A stretch of DNA of 64,000 bases from Brasilonema angustatum HA4187-MV1 (GCA_019359695.1 JAHHGV010000015.1:1-64000); one strand, 5' to 3'; numbered from the stretch's first letter, positions 9,401 through 19,000 are shown. Translations and numbers: made by a program. The notes: a model not told the origin generated them from the sequence alone.

Positions 9401-10113
9401 CAACGGGAGCAGAAGCACTAGCGGCGATTCGCTCACAGCATTATGACTGTATGGTGCTGGATTTAGGACTACCAGACATGAGTGGGTTTGAACTGATTGA
9501 ACAAATTAAGCAGCAACCAAATGGTGAAGCATTGCCCATCATCATCTATACTGCCAGAGAACTGACCAGAGCCGAAGATACTCAACTGCGACGCATTGCA
9601 GAAACGATTATTGTCAAAGATGTGCGCTCACCCGAACGTCTGCTGGACGAAACCGCTTTATTCTTGCATCGAGTACAGGCAAACTTGCCAATACCTAAAC
9701 GACAAATGCTTGAACAATTGCAATCGTCTGATCCTGTACTCGCAGGCAAAAAAGTGCTGATTGTTGATGATGATGTGCGTAATATCTTTGCTCTGACAAG
9801 TATGCTTGAACGTTATCAAATGCAGGTTCTGTATGCCGAGAACGGTAAGGATGGCATTGAAGTCTTACAAAACAATTCAGACATTGATATGGTTTTGATG
9901 GATATGATGATGCCAGAATTGGATGGTTACCAAACCACTCGTCTGATTCGGCAAAATAATCAATTCAAATCCTTGCCGATAATTGCTCTGACTGCCAAAG
10001 CTATGCAAAGCGATCGCGACAAGTGTATTGAAGCTGGTGCCTCCGATTATATTTCTAAACCTGTTGACACCGAGCAGTTGCTTTCTCTTTTGCGCGTTTG
10101 GCTATATCGATAG
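6457..10113 (+). CDS. Hybrid histidine kinase: CHASE3-HAMP-GAF-HisKA-HATPase-REC-REC-REC
   Basis: This 1218-residue sensor kinase has a membrane helix at about 12-30, a CHASE3-like extracytoplasmic domain, a second helix at about 188-207, HAMP at about 207-260, GAF at about 280-420 and a long coiled coil at about 425-535. The HisKA box is FLANMSHELRTPLN, with the phosphoacceptor His544. The ATPase domain has the N box (NLLANAFKFT), DTGIGI and GTGLGLS. Three receiver domains follow: VEDD/LDIRLPEMDG, VEDD/LDLGLPDMSG and VDDD/LMDMMMPELDG, each with its phosphorylatable Asp. An Arg/Glu-rich linker at about 773-790 comes from an in-frame purine tract. No HPt domain or output regulator is adjacent, so the downstream partner is unknown. 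Confidence 0.95.
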   Translation: MLNNLTIGKKIGASVGFGLTMLAAIGVVSYQATNNLIETSRWQTHTYQVLDQLNNLTFQLKDAEKLQRNYLITGDKSSLQPYNTAISGVKQSLELLKKLTEDNPNQQRRIDEIEPEIQQKITTMQSSVYLRNSQKLDAIRKQVLTENSKNSSNEIRRILLNIEREERNLLEQRSRQTKAATDKVINTIIYGIPLAFLLLTLIGIYLTRNISKPLQELSKVTEKLAMGDLSVNTTADNRQDEIGTLAQAFNQMVANLRQTSKINNEQNWLKSNIAKLSQMLQGQRSLETVASMILSELAPLVNAQHGVFYIMDSVDEQPILKLIGSYAYQQRKHLSNRFSLGEGLVGQCALEKQKIILTDVPSDYIHISSGLGEAKPLNIIVLPVLFENQVTAVIELASFQRFGEIYLIFLEQVTQTIGVVLNIIAADIRTQELLQQSQALTQQLQVQQEELKHSNKILEQQAQTLQASEELLKLQQEELQQSNEELEELTANLEEKAELLSTQKKEVERKNQQLEETRQSLEEKAEQLALSSKYKSEFLANMSHELRTPLNSLLILANLLADNVEGNLSAKQVEYSRTIHSAGRDLLALINDILDLAKIESGTMSININQMLLLELRDNIEGTFRQVAIDKKLSFTIELAPELPTTIETDVKCLQQVLKNLLANAFKFTERGEVSLRMFVAKQGWSSDQETLNCAPMVIGFAVKDTGIGIASQKQKIIFEAFQQADGSTSRKYEGTGLGLSISRKITEMLGGEIKLESHLGQGSTFTLYLPQIGGGREEEKERGREGEREISLSLSLTPSIIPNFEAQTRTPDLPSPLIDDRGNIQQGDRLLVIVEDDLMFARILLDMARQKGFKVILAHNGSTGLRLVQEFQPSAIILDIRLPEMDGWTVLDRLKHDPSVRHIPVHIMTVEEGRQRGLQQGAIAYLQKPVSNETLQQALTKMRGFVDRSVKNLLIVEDDSTQRYSIVELIGNGDVETTGVATGAEALAAIRSQHYDCMVLDLGLPDMSGFELIEQIKQQPNGEALPIIIYTARELTRAEDTQLRRIAETIIVKDVRSPERLLDETALFLHRVQANLPIPKRQMLEQLQSSDPVLAGKKVLIVDDDVRNIFALTSMLERYQMQVLYAENGKDGIEVLQNNSDIDMVLMDMMMPELDGYQTTRLIRQNNQFKSLPIIALTAKAMQSDRDKCIEAGASDYISKPVDTEQLLSLLRVWLYR
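8776..8827. repeat. In-frame purine tract inside the histidine kinase gene
   Basis: A GGGAGAGA-type tandem tract encodes Arg/Glu/Gly residues between the ATPase domain and the first receiver. It resembles the purine arm of the hairpin repeats at 13339 and 37482, and its length is compatible with the frame. Being a linker, it should tolerate length change. Confidence 0.6.
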
Positions 10114-10139
10114 TTTTCCGTATCCCTCTCACTTCCTCA

Positions 10140-11285
10140 TTACCCCTTCATTTTGGCAAATAAAGATGCATACTGAGCCATTGTTTGCTGGGATAAAGGA
10201 AGTAAAAATTCACTTTTATTAAAAACTTCAGGTTTCATAAATAACAAGCTGCGTAAAGGTTCTTGAAAATCAGACTCAGCAATATTTTTAGAAATTGGTG
10301 AATTTGTTTTAGTTAGTAAAGAGATTTTTTTAGCAACACCAGGATTTAAACAAAAGTCTATCCATTGATATAACAAAGATTGCTTATCTTGGTCTACGGG
10401 AGTTACCCATACATCTGCCGAGAGTGCTGTTCCTGACTGAGGAACTACCACCTCTAGGTGTGGATAGCGCCCAATGACTGATACAACATCGCTTGACCAG
10501 CCAATTGCTAACCAAGTATCACCAATAATTAGAGGTTCCAAGTATCTAGTAGAATCGTAAAATTTCACCTGTTGATTTAATAGTTGTAATTCCTTTTCTA
10601 AATTTGGAACTGTATTTAAGTTTTCTGTGTTGTAAGATTTTTCTAACTTCTTTAAAACTAGACCAATCACTTCCCGTGGTTGATTTAAAAGAGAAATGCG
10701 TCCTCGCAGTTTCTCATTCCATAAATCACCCCAATCTCTGGGCGGGGTCAAACCTAATTCTTGGAACTTATCTCGGCGATAAATCATCACCGTACTACCC
10801 CAACGGTAAGGAACAGCCCAAACGTTTCCTTTGGAATCCACCAAACCTTTGTCGTTACGTGTTACCAATTCTTGCCATTTTTTGGGCAAACCAGACCACT
10901 GTTCTATCTTTGTCACATCCAGTGGTTGTATAAGTTTCTTCTCAATTGCATAACTTATCCAGTAATCTCCCAAAGTGACTAAGTCAGCTTTAGTAACTTT
11001 TTGAGATTTAGCAAATGGTAAGAAGCGACGCCATCCTTCCTCATCAGTACTATTCGTTTTTTTCTGCCAAGTTTGCAATTGTTGAAATAAATCCTGTAAT
11101 TGCTCTACAGGAGTAAACTTTAATTGCACTTTTGGCTGCAAGCTGCTGAATTGATTAACCACCTGACCAGGGATAGAACCTTTCAACAGTTGCACGTTTA
11201 GCACCTGTTTGTTGTTAGCACACCCAACAAGCAGTTGTGAAAGCGCGAGTGTACTTGTACCTAGCAAAAAAGACCGTCGCTCCAT
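10140..11285 (-). CDS. Extracellular solute-binding lipoprotein (PotD-like)
   Basis: This 381-residue periplasmic binding protein is exported and lipid-anchored: MERRSFLLG followed by a hydrophobic stretch and the lipobox LLVGC, with Cys at about residue 22. The RR pair suggests Tat export. The body resembles the SBP_bac/PotD type (polyamine or iron binding), with VPYRWGSTVMIYRRDKF near residue 160 and PRDWGDLW. No permease or ATPase gene is next to it, so the ligand and partner transporter are unknown. It converges on the histidine kinase gene, with 26 bases between the stop codons. Confidence 0.8.
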   Translation of the reverse strand: MERRSFLLGTSTLALSQLLVGCANNKQVLNVQLLKGSIPGQVVNQFSSLQPKVQLKFTPVEQLQDLFQQLQTWQKKTNSTDEEGWRRFLPFAKSQKVTKADLVTLGDYWISYAIEKKLIQPLDVTKIEQWSGLPKKWQELVTRNDKGLVDSKGNVWAVPYRWGSTVMIYRRDKFQELGLTPPRDWGDLWNEKLRGRISLLNQPREVIGLVLKKLEKSYNTENLNTVPNLEKELQLLNQQVKFYDSTRYLEPLIIGDTWLAIGWSSDVVSVIGRYPHLEVVVPQSGTALSADVWVTPVDQDKQSLLYQWIDFCLNPGVAKKISLLTKTNSPISKNIAESDFQEPLRSLLFMKPEVFNKSEFLLPLSQQTMAQYASLFAKMKG

Positions 11286-12182
11286 TAATTTTGACTTTTA
11301 GCTTGGAAAAGCGTTAAGATTAGCAGTTTTACAAACCTAAGTCTAGCAAGAATTAAGTTAGACGATTAAAAGATACAGCAGCAATTCCTGAGTCACGCTC
11401 GTCACTAAGTCAGAAGTAAAATGTGCTCTATATCTGCCTCTTGAATTGAAAAGGCGTACCTCATTAGCTTGCAATCTGCTATAGCAGTGCTAAATGAGAT
11501 TGCAAATTGTCTCATGAGGGCTCTTAACAGGGAGCAGGGAACAGGAATTGTTTATAAATGATTTAGGATTGCTATATATCTCTGTCGCTTGATTTATATT
11601 TTTTATTTTTAGATAAACAATATTTATTTTTAGATCATACTAGTCAACATAACTAATTGTCAGAGTTTTTTGACAATTAGATTTGGAATTTCCTTTTTCA
11701 ACTTGATACCGATGTCAGCTATCAGTAATATTTTACTAAGTAATTATTCAGATAAGCAGTCAGTATTGAGTATGGAGTGTCTGACTTTTTGTTTTACAGT
11801 CTCTAAAATTAAAAGCGCTGAGGGAAAGGTTTTACGTCGAAAATTTATTTATGGGACAAAATAGACTCAGGTCGCTGAATCCAAAGGATTTATCTGGAGG
11901 AATTTACTGAGAACTTCGGACGACATAAGGGTTTAGGTTCCTATGCACTCAGCACCAAGAAAACGTTAAGCGCAAGCATTTTTCAAAAAAAAATCACTAA
12001 TTTAATTTTTGTAAATAAAAAAAGTGACTAAGACTTGTAGATAATATATAGAAATATTTATAATTGAAAATTTAAGTATTGCATTTCAACAGAATATATT
12101 AAAAGTTAAAAAAATCATAAGTATAGTTAACATGGTCAATAGATTGAATACTATAGAAAAAGTAAGCGGATGAGGGTATTAA
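11286..12182. other. Long AT-rich intergenic region
   Basis: These nearly 900 bases hold an inverted-repeat element at 11481-11575 and otherwise AT-rich sequence. An open frame at 11670-11864 has no recognisable family, no clear ribosome binding site and a composition like its surroundings, so I do not call it a gene. The less AT-rich segment 11866-11960 could be a small RNA or leader, but I see no strong fold. Confidence 0.5.
11481..11575. repeat. 95-bp inverted-repeat element (MITE-like)
   Basis: The ends ATAGCAGTGCTAAAT and ATTTAGGATTGCTAT are inverted repeats matching at 13 of 15 positions. The interior includes a GGGAGCAGGGAACAGG tract. It codes for nothing and is probably a miniature transposable element. 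Confidence 0.6.
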
Positions 12183-12566
12183 ATGGAGCCATTACAAAAG
12201 CAGGTCCTAACTCTGGGTAATAAACTGGATGCCCTCTCTGAGGTGATTTCGCAGCTTGACAGTAAAGTTTCTCAAGCTTTATCAGAAGGCTGCTTAGTGA
12301 AAACACAACAGGCTCAGGATAATTTACTGGAGAATAGCGAAGCAAGGCGCTATCAGTTCAAATGCCAAAGCAGTTTCAGTTCAGAGCTTGAACATAAGGA
12401 CGTGATCACAGATGGCATTTATCCAGACACCACGAATTTTCAAGGCGGAGACAAAAGTATAACACCAGAAATTCAAATCCAACGGCTGACAGCGCAATTA
12501 ACAGCAGCATACAATCGCATTGCTGCTTTGGAAGAACAATTACTGCTCAAAAGAATTCATTCTTAA
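12183..12566 (+). CDS. Small coiled-coil protein, unknown function
   Basis: This 127-residue protein is not one I recognise. Both ends are predicted to form coiled coils: a heptad-like start (LQKQVLTLGNKLDALSEVI) and a C-terminal LTAQLTAAYNRIAALEEQLL. A polar middle of about 50 residues separates them. There is no signal peptide or membrane segment. The arrangement suggests an oligomerising or scaffold protein. It stands alone after a long AT-rich spacer and converges on the CobT-like gene. The reading frame could be chance, but the heptad pattern argues against that. Confidence 0.55.
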   Translation: MEPLQKQVLTLGNKLDALSEVISQLDSKVSQALSEGCLVKTQQAQDNLLENSEARRYQFKCQSSFSSELEHKDVITDGIYPDTTNFQGGDKSITPEIQIQRLTAQLTAAYNRIAALEEQLLLKRIHS

Positions 12567-12764
12567 CCAACCAAGAACATTAGAACTCCTGTCATAGCAA
12601 CTCAGGTTGAACATTTCTACACAGTTTTTAGCTAATTTCATTGCATTCTTGTTCGATTAACATATTAACCAAATGCAAAATTCTTTTAAAGCTTGACAAG
12701 AGCGTGTTTTGTGCTTGACTATATTCTGAATTCTGACCCCTGCCTTCTAGACATGGGATCATTG

Positions 12765-14078
12765 TTAATTCTGATTTCTGCATTTTGACTCCTTTTCATA
12801 TTGCTCTAATTGGTATTCAATTGCTTGCAAAAGTTGATGTTGCTGCCAACCTTGGACTAGATGAGCAGCTATACAAGCGCCCCCAGCGCCGACACCTTCT
12901 TTGACAAAACCCTGCTCGTAGGCTCTCAGTTGGGGATAACGGGAATTAGCAAAACTCAGTTCAGTCGCTAGTAGCGGTGGAGTCACTCCGTTAGGAGTTA
13001 TGCTGCTCTTGCCAACTAGCTGCGCTAGTTCAATTGTGCCCCCCGTAAGGTCTTGTGCTACCCAACGGGTTGTTGCGATAAGAACTTCTTCTGGTCGCCA
13101 GGATAAAGCATAAACTTGAGCAATGGCACTGATCAGTGCATATACTGCTAGCATTTGTGTTCCACCAGCAAGCAAAACACCACAACTGCGGCTAAGAGCG
13201 ATCGCCATGCCAGCAACTACAACTTGCATGGGATCGCCCACTGCAGCAACTAGATTAAGGGGATCAATGGAAGCAGGGGATGAGGATAGCGGAGTGTTAG
13301 CGTTTGCGCAGCGCCCCCTTAGGGACCAGCGAGCCGTAGGCTGGGAGTGTGGGAGTGTGGGAGTGTGGGAGTGTGGGAAAATATCCTTCCTTCCTTCCTT
13401 CCCTCCTTCCCTCCTTTCCTCCTCTGCTTGTCCTCGACTCCTCATCTTCTCCAGCCCAGCCTGCACCACTGTCCATTTTTGCGCGTGATTGCAAACTGGG
13501 TGAGAACTGTTTACCTTTCCGACTGCTGGTATGCCTAAGCCAGTTAAAATTGCTAAGGCGGTTGTCGTTCCTCCTACGACACACTCGCTCAAAATAAAAT
13601 ATCGATTTTGGATTTCTTTACCCAGTCGTTCTCCCCAAAGCAACCCCTGCTTGAACAAGTGGTGTACCGTTGCAAGTTCCATAGCAGCGCCTTGACTTAA
13701 ACACCTAGCTGAAGAACCACCTAAATCAATAGCTGGGACAGCAGGGGACTGAGGTAAACCAGCATTAAATAAATAAACCGGAATATTTAGCGCCTCAACC
13801 ACAGCGCGGGAAATAATCACGGGAGACGCCCCAGCCGCTAATGGTGGTAAAGAATATTTGGGTTTATGTTTTGCACCATAATATAAAAACTCAGCATCTG
13901 CACAAGCGGTGTATTTCCTATCCTCACAAGTACGACCAGCTGCGGAAATTCCAGGAATCAAACCAGTTTCAGTAAATCCTAAAACACAGGCAAATACGGG
14001 TAAACAACCGCGATATTTTGTTATCCATTCCTCTGCCTGATCAGTCTGAGTATAAATACGAATAAAGTCATTGGTCAT
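12765..14078 (-). CDS. CobT-like protein (TIGR00303 family)
   Basis: This 437-residue protein is related to nicotinate-nucleotide-dimethylbenzimidazole phosphoribosyltransferase (CobT) and probably acts in cobamide lower-ligand assembly. Family segments include LPPLAAGASPVIISRAVV near residue 80, DLGGSSARCLSQGAAMEL, LSECVVGGTTTALAILTGLG and, after the insert, VVAGMAIALSRSCGVLLAGG. Relatives are about 50 residues shorter. The excess, residues about 211-265, is encoded by a GC-rich palindrome joined to a purine/pyrimidine hairpin repeat, and both keep the frame. The protein may still fold if the insert loops out. The start codon overlaps a TCATTAG heptamer repeat. Confidence 0.8.
   Translation of the reverse strand: MTNDFIRIYTQTDQAEEWITKYRGCLPVFACVLGFTETGLIPGISAAGRTCEDRKYTACADAEFLYYGAKHKPKYSLPPLAAGASPVIISRAVVEALNIPVYLFNAGLPQSPAVPAIDLGGSSARCLSQGAAMELATVHHLFKQGLLWGERLGKEIQNRYFILSECVVGGTTTALAILTGLGIPAVGKVNSSHPVCNHAQKWTVVQAGLEKMRSRGQAEEERREGGKEGRKDIFPHSHTPTLPHSQPTARWSLRGRCANANTPLSSSPASIDPLNLVAAVGDPMQVVVAGMAIALSRSCGVLLAGGTQMLAVYALISAIAQVYALSWRPEEVLIATTRWVAQDLTGGTIELAQLVGKSSITPNGVTPPLLATELSFANSRYPQLRAYEQGFVKEGVGAGGACIAAHLVQGWQQHQLLQAIEYQLEQYEKESKCRNQN
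13285..13445. repeat. Composite repeat in frame inside the CobT-like gene
   Basis: From left to right: a GC-rich palindromic repeat (GCGTTTGCGCAGCGCCCCC and onward), four GGGAGTGT units, the centre GGAAAATATCC, then CTTCC/CCTCC units. The purine and pyrimidine arms can pair. The same core recurs at 37482-37520 and 63385-63478. Confidence 0.75.
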
Positions 14079-14217
14079 TAGTCATTAGTTATTAGTACTC
14101 TGAAGAAACACAGGGAGTGTAGGGGTTCCCTGTTCCCTGTTAAGCGTTCCCTGTTAAGCGTTCCCTGTTCCCTGTTAAGCGTTCCCTGTTAAGCGTTCCC
14201 TGTTCCCTGTTAAGCGT
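14076..14217. repeat. Tandem heptamer repeats (STRR-like)
   Basis: TCATTAG units begin at the start codon of the CobT-like gene. A 100-base array of GTTCCCT and GTTAAGC heptamers in mixed order follows at 14119-14217. Fragments of the same array occur at about 5162-5190, 11527-11546 and 34229-34265. The array sits between the DUF2232 gene and the CobT-like gene on the same strand. Confidence 0.8.
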
Positions 14218-14221
14218 TGTA

Positions 14222-14881
14222 TCATTCATAATCCATTATGACTTGCACCCAGTGTGGGGGGCGGGGGATGGGGTTACCAAGGCGATCCAACAGCAGCCAT
14301 GCTGCTAAGTGTACTGTAAATAAGTAGATAAAATTGTTGAAGATAATTAAGGCGATCGCCCCCACTTGAATCCAAAATACACTGGGATTCACCAAAATTC
14401 CCAGTTTGAGAACAACCCACTCTATAAAGTCCATCACTTGGTTGATGACATAAATCCAAAGGTCTTCATTAGTCAGCACAGACATCAACCATATACGAAA
14501 AAAGACTCCTATAGTCCCCAATAGTGCACCCAAGGTGATGGAAACAATCCAAGGAACCCGACGATTCCATGTTGCTCCCAAAAGTACGCCCATAAAGGCA
14601 AAGGGGATGACAAACAATAGACTGCGGACTGGTCCCATCAGCACCGCAAGCAGCAATCCACATGTGACTGCCGCCATCCATGCCGCTCGTTTGCCCCAGC
14701 GAAGGTATACTAGGGCGATCGGCACGGGAAAAAATATTCGTAACACAGGTCCTAAAGGAAAGTAGAAATTAATAAACCAAATCAAGCTAGCGGTGCTTGC
14801 TAAAAACGCTGTTTCCACCATTCTTAACGGCACTTCCAGCTTCATTGAGTTTTTGTTAGAGTCTTTTGTTTGCCTGACCAT
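14222..14881 (-). CDS. DUF2232 integral membrane protein
   Basis: This 219-residue multi-pass membrane protein has about six hydrophobic helices, for example FLASTASLIWFINFYFPLG near residue 25 and the last one, FIYLFTVHLAAWLLLDRLG. The family relates to YybS-like and energy-coupling-factor S-type membrane proteins; no substrate is known. ATG 14881 is preferred over a TTG at 14917, which would add an atypical leader. It starts 40 bases after the crp-type gene ends, so the two probably share a transcript. The CobT-like gene follows on the same strand beyond a repeat array, which makes a cobamide link possible but unproven. Confidence 0.75.
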   Translation of the reverse strand: MVRQTKDSNKNSMKLEVPLRMVETAFLASTASLIWFINFYFPLGPVLRIFFPVPIALVYLRWGKRAAWMAAVTCGLLLAVLMGPVRSLLFVIPFAFMGVLLGATWNRRVPWIVSITLGALLGTIGVFFRIWLMSVLTNEDLWIYVINQVMDFIEWVVLKLGILVNPSVFWIQVGAIALIIFNNFIYLFTVHLAAWLLLDRLGNPIPRPPHWVQVIMDYE

Positions 14882-14920
14882 GAATTTCCAAGGAGTTAAG
14901 ATGAGAAGAACGAACAACTG

Positions 14921-15619
14921 CTAAACGATCATTTTTTCTAAGGCTGACATATCGGGAATACAAATCACCTCTTGCTCTCGTTTAATCAGTCCTTTTTTTT
15001 CGAGTCTTGTCAAGACTCGTGTAACTGTTTCCCTTGCCAGCCCACTTAAACTACTCAATTCCCTGTGAGGTAAATTAGGAATTTTGATTCCCTCTTCTCC
15101 TTTCTTTCCCTGTCCCTCTGCTAAAAACAATAACGTATCTGCTACCCGCGATTGACTGTCAGATTCTCTTAACCGCAATCGCCGGTTTATTTGCCGCAAA
15201 CGACGTGCCATCAGTTGCGCCAGTCGGACTCCCGCCATTGGTTCTGTTTGAAGTAACTTGACGAAATCTTGTGCTGGCATACTACCAATGACCGTAGAAG
15301 TCAGCGTAATGACATCAGTGGAACGAGGCACTTCATCAAGAGCTGCCATTTCACCAAATAATTCTCCTTTACCGAGAATATTCAGTGTTACCTCTTTGCC
15401 TTCCAAGTTATAAGTCCGTATTTTTACCCAACCCTCTACAATAAAATATACGGATCCACCCCAGTCATTTTCTAACAAAATCACTTGATTTGCTGGATGA
15501 GTGCGGGTTACTAGATGAGTAAGTGCTTGTTCTACAACGGTTTCAGGTAACCCTTGGAAAAAGGGTGCCAAGTACCTTAAGGGATTGGTAAGTGCTTGCA
15601 CGCTATACCGGTCTTCCAT
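14921..15619 (-). CDS. Crp/Fnr family transcriptional regulator
   Basis: This 232-residue regulator has an N-terminal cyclic-nucleotide-binding fold (residues about 20-140, with GGSVYFIVEGWVKI and ELFGEMAALDEVPRSTDV), a dimerisation helix (MARRLRQINRRLRLRES) and a C-terminal winged helix with LSSLSGLARETVTRVLTRLE. The phosphate-binding cassette reads GEMAALDEVPRS, close to the cAMP-binding consensus, so cAMP binding is possible. A short Gly/Lys/Glu-rich loop (residues about 170-178) comes from a purine-rich tract. It heads a likely operon with the DUF2232 gene. It is not NtcA by its recognition-helix region. Its targets cannot be read from the sequence. Confidence 0.9.
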   Translation of the reverse strand: MEDRYSVQALTNPLRYLAPFFQGLPETVVEQALTHLVTRTHPANQVILLENDWGGSVYFIVEGWVKIRTYNLEGKEVTLNILGKGELFGEMAALDEVPRSTDVITLTSTVIGSMPAQDFVKLLQTEPMAGVRLAQLMARRLRQINRRLRLRESDSQSRVADTLLFLAEGQGKKGEEGIKIPNLPHRELSSLSGLARETVTRVLTRLEKKGLIKREQEVICIPDMSALEKMIV

Positions 15620-16061
15620 TACGACATTTTGTTGATAAAAGCTGTAATATACACAAAAAATAACGCTACTTTTATAAGCCTAGGCTATTAAAGTACAGGC
15701 ATTAAAATTTAAGAATAAACTATGTTACACAATAAAGCGAGCCAAGTTTTTTTTAGCAAAAGTATTGCCTTGTAGCAAAAAATTTCGCAAAAGTATGGCA
15801 ATAATAAATAGTCTACAGCTTACAGTTCCCTGGTTGAAGACTAGCACCACTGTAAACATCAATACTTATAACTCAAAACTATAGGCAAGCTAAATAAATA
15901 ATACTCATGGTCATTAATTTTTGCTACCCTATAATTTTTAGCTGTTTTGCTGCAAACTACAATAATATTGCCGGATGCCCGTCTAATGCCTAACATAGTT
16001 GCAACAGTTAAAAAAATTTCTATAGCCACCTGAGTTAAAATTCTAGATAAGGTAAATTAAC
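15620..16061. other. Intergenic region between divergent crp-type and Hsp70-like genes
   Basis: This AT-rich stretch between divergent genes must contain both promoters. I find no clear NtcA-type site (GTA-N8-TAC), no hairpin with a T tract and no gene. Confidence 0.4.
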
Positions 16062-19000
16062 GTGACTTCCCGCGCAACAGAAACTGAACAACTGATTGCA
16101 GAGATTGACCGCTTACTCACCAACAAGCGTCTACCTAGGCTTTTCTCTAATCAAGCATCAGAACTACGGCAAGTTTTAGAACGAATTCGCGACTTTTTAG
16201 TCAATTTATCAGAAAGTTATCCTCAAATTCCAATCCAGGAGGAGCTACAATCACAACAATCTTTACCACAGCAGCAATCTTTACAGCAACAGGAAAATAT
16301 TAATGTTGTGGCAGGACAAGAAAACAATCCATTTGCCGTAGTGCTGGCACCGTTACAAGAAGAAATCAAAGCACTGTTGCAACAACGATCAAATCTTGCC
16401 GAGGAAATCAGGCAATTAGAACAAAAGCGGCTGCATAACTACTCCTTAGCACAGCAATTAGCGAATCAGGAGCAGATAATTTCAGAATTTTTGCAGGTGG
16501 TCAAAAGCCGCATTGTGTCTGATATTACACCACAAATAACAGAAACTGCGACCAATTCTCAAATCCAGCATTTGGTCACAAGTTACCAAGATCATACAGA
16601 ACCTGCAACTTCTTCGACTTTACCCGTAGTGGAGTCACCAGAGCAAGTGGAGCGGTTGTCAAGGCTTGCGAACAAGTTAGATCAAAAGTTACTCGCCCTT
16701 GATGGAACTGTGAATGTTGTTTTTGAGGCATTACAAGGCAATATTCACACTTATCACGAGTCTTTGTCTCAGGCGCTGGCAAAAATGCACAGCAAAGGAG
16801 TGCAAGGGGAACAGTTACTGGCAAGTTTCATCGGCAATTTTACGCAGCAGTTGCAACAACAAACTTCCATCAATCAACTATCTGTTGAAAATGTAAAAGA
16901 TGAAACTCCACAGTTAGTAGAATCTAAGCAATTAGCTTCAGAGTTACCTGAAGTGACACCAAATAATCAAGTACTCAGCTTGGAAACACAACAGGAGAGT
17001 GCGAATGCATCAGATTTGAATGCAGTCGTTTCTCAGGACAGGCAAGACACACAAAACTTTGTAGAGACTGCTGATATTATTGCTGTACACCAGGGTAGTT
17101 CTCCATTGAGTGACCAAGTAGACCAACTATATGCCAGTCTGTTTGGTGTTGACGTGACAGATGTGCCAACACATTCCGTCACCGATATCACGGATGACTT
17201 CTTTGATGAGCCAATAGCAACTGTATCCGCGCCCAGTGAAGTCACGGTTATCACAGAGACGACAACGACAACATCCTCTACTCCCACATTCCCTGAATTT
17301 ACAGATGAGTTATTTGAGCAAACCATAACCACACCTGCTGAAAGTCAAGTTACAGATTTCACAGATGTCACAAATAAATTATCTGAACTTGATGACATTG
17401 ATCTGACAACTTTTATAGATGAATTTTTTGAGGGGCAAACGACAACCAGACCGACGGTGACAACAGACGATGACAAAGATGTGACGGATGAGACAACAGT
17501 GAATGTCACAAATGTCAAAAATGAGTTATTAGACCAACCAACACTTACTTCATCTGCCAACACTTCACCAGCAACTGTAACTCATCAACCACAATCAGAG
17601 TTCCTGTATGAGATAACTTTTGAAGCACCGCAAGTACCAACAAAGCCGGTTACAGATGTCACAACTCCTTCAGTAGTGTCGAATCTCTCAGAAACTTCTC
17701 CAGACGCTCGAACAAATCAAGAACAACAAGTTGATTCTGTTGTTGAGATTCCAGATCCTTGGTTGGAAGAACTAGAAGCGGATCTTGTGAAACTCACTAC
17801 TGATGACGCGAAACAGACACAAGATCTGAGCTTGGAAACCACAGAACAATCATCGATTCCTCTGGAACATATATTGGCAGAATTACCGCCTGTGGCAGAG
17901 TACACCCAGGTTGTTTCTTTGGACAGTACCCGCCCAGTGAGTCCAACAACTGAAAATATAATTACAATGTTGACTGACTTATTGGCTGATATCAACCGCG
18001 AGCAGTCACTGACAGTAACCACAGCACCTATCACTTCAGAAACCCTAGAAACTCCCCCACACAATATTGCTGAATCTTCAGCCGCCGAGATTCAAAATCG
18101 TGATACACAAGAGTCTTCAGATAACAACCTTCCTGCTTCACCAGACAAGAATGTGCTGTCTCAAGAAGAAAATCAATCTACAGAAATGGTTGATATTTCC
18201 TTAGAAGAAGCGCAGTTGGAGCAGTTGGAACAGGATTTAGCGAGTTTTGATGGGGAGATAAATGCCCTGTTGCACCCTTTTACTCAAACCGAAAATCAAG
18301 CACAAGCAGAGACTGAGCCAAACTTAAGCACAATAGAACCACAAGCAAAACTCGAAAAAAATGTGGTCACAGAAGAAATCGACGCTTCTTCTGTCTTTAT
18401 TTCTGGTTCAACAAATAACGACGCTCGTAAATCTATTTGGTATTTAGGAATTGATTTGGGTACAACCGGAATTTCTGCTGCTTTGTTAAATCGCTCCACA
18501 ACACAGGTGTATCCTCTGTATTGGTCAGCAACACAAACCCAAGAGGAAGCAACTTCTATAAAACGGTCGTTTCGTTTACCAGCAGAAGTTTATCTGCCAA
18601 CTGCTTCGGTGAGTGGTGGCGAAACAGAAAGCTCATTTCCACAAGAGAACACAGCACCAGCGGTTGTAGCTGAAGAAAAAGTATCTGAGAATATAACTAC
18701 GGGTTCTGGATCACCTCACTCAGGTGTAGCAACGCATAACTTATTCTCAGCGCAGTTGAAACCCTATCTGCAAATTGCTTTACCTTACAAGAGTGAGGGA
18801 CAAAAATGGGAACCAGTTTTGCAGTTAAATGAATCTTTTAGTGTTCCATTGGTTTGGGTTGTGCGATCGCTCTCGAAATTGCTGTTAACATTCACCTCGG
18901 ATCGCAGCAGCACGACGTTGGGTTTAACTGCCGCTGCTGTTGGTCTAGAGCAAGAAACCTTCCGTGATATTATCAATGAAATTACTGGTGTTATTTGCAC

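Noticed and set aside
11670-11864. Plus-strand open frame of 64 codons in the long AT-rich spacer
   Set aside because: Composition matches the spacer, there is no recognisable domain and no good ribosome binding site.
13123-13488. Plus-strand open frame of 121 codons inside the CobT-like gene
   Set aside because: It is the shadow of a recognisable gene on the other strand and is kept open by the repeat tract.
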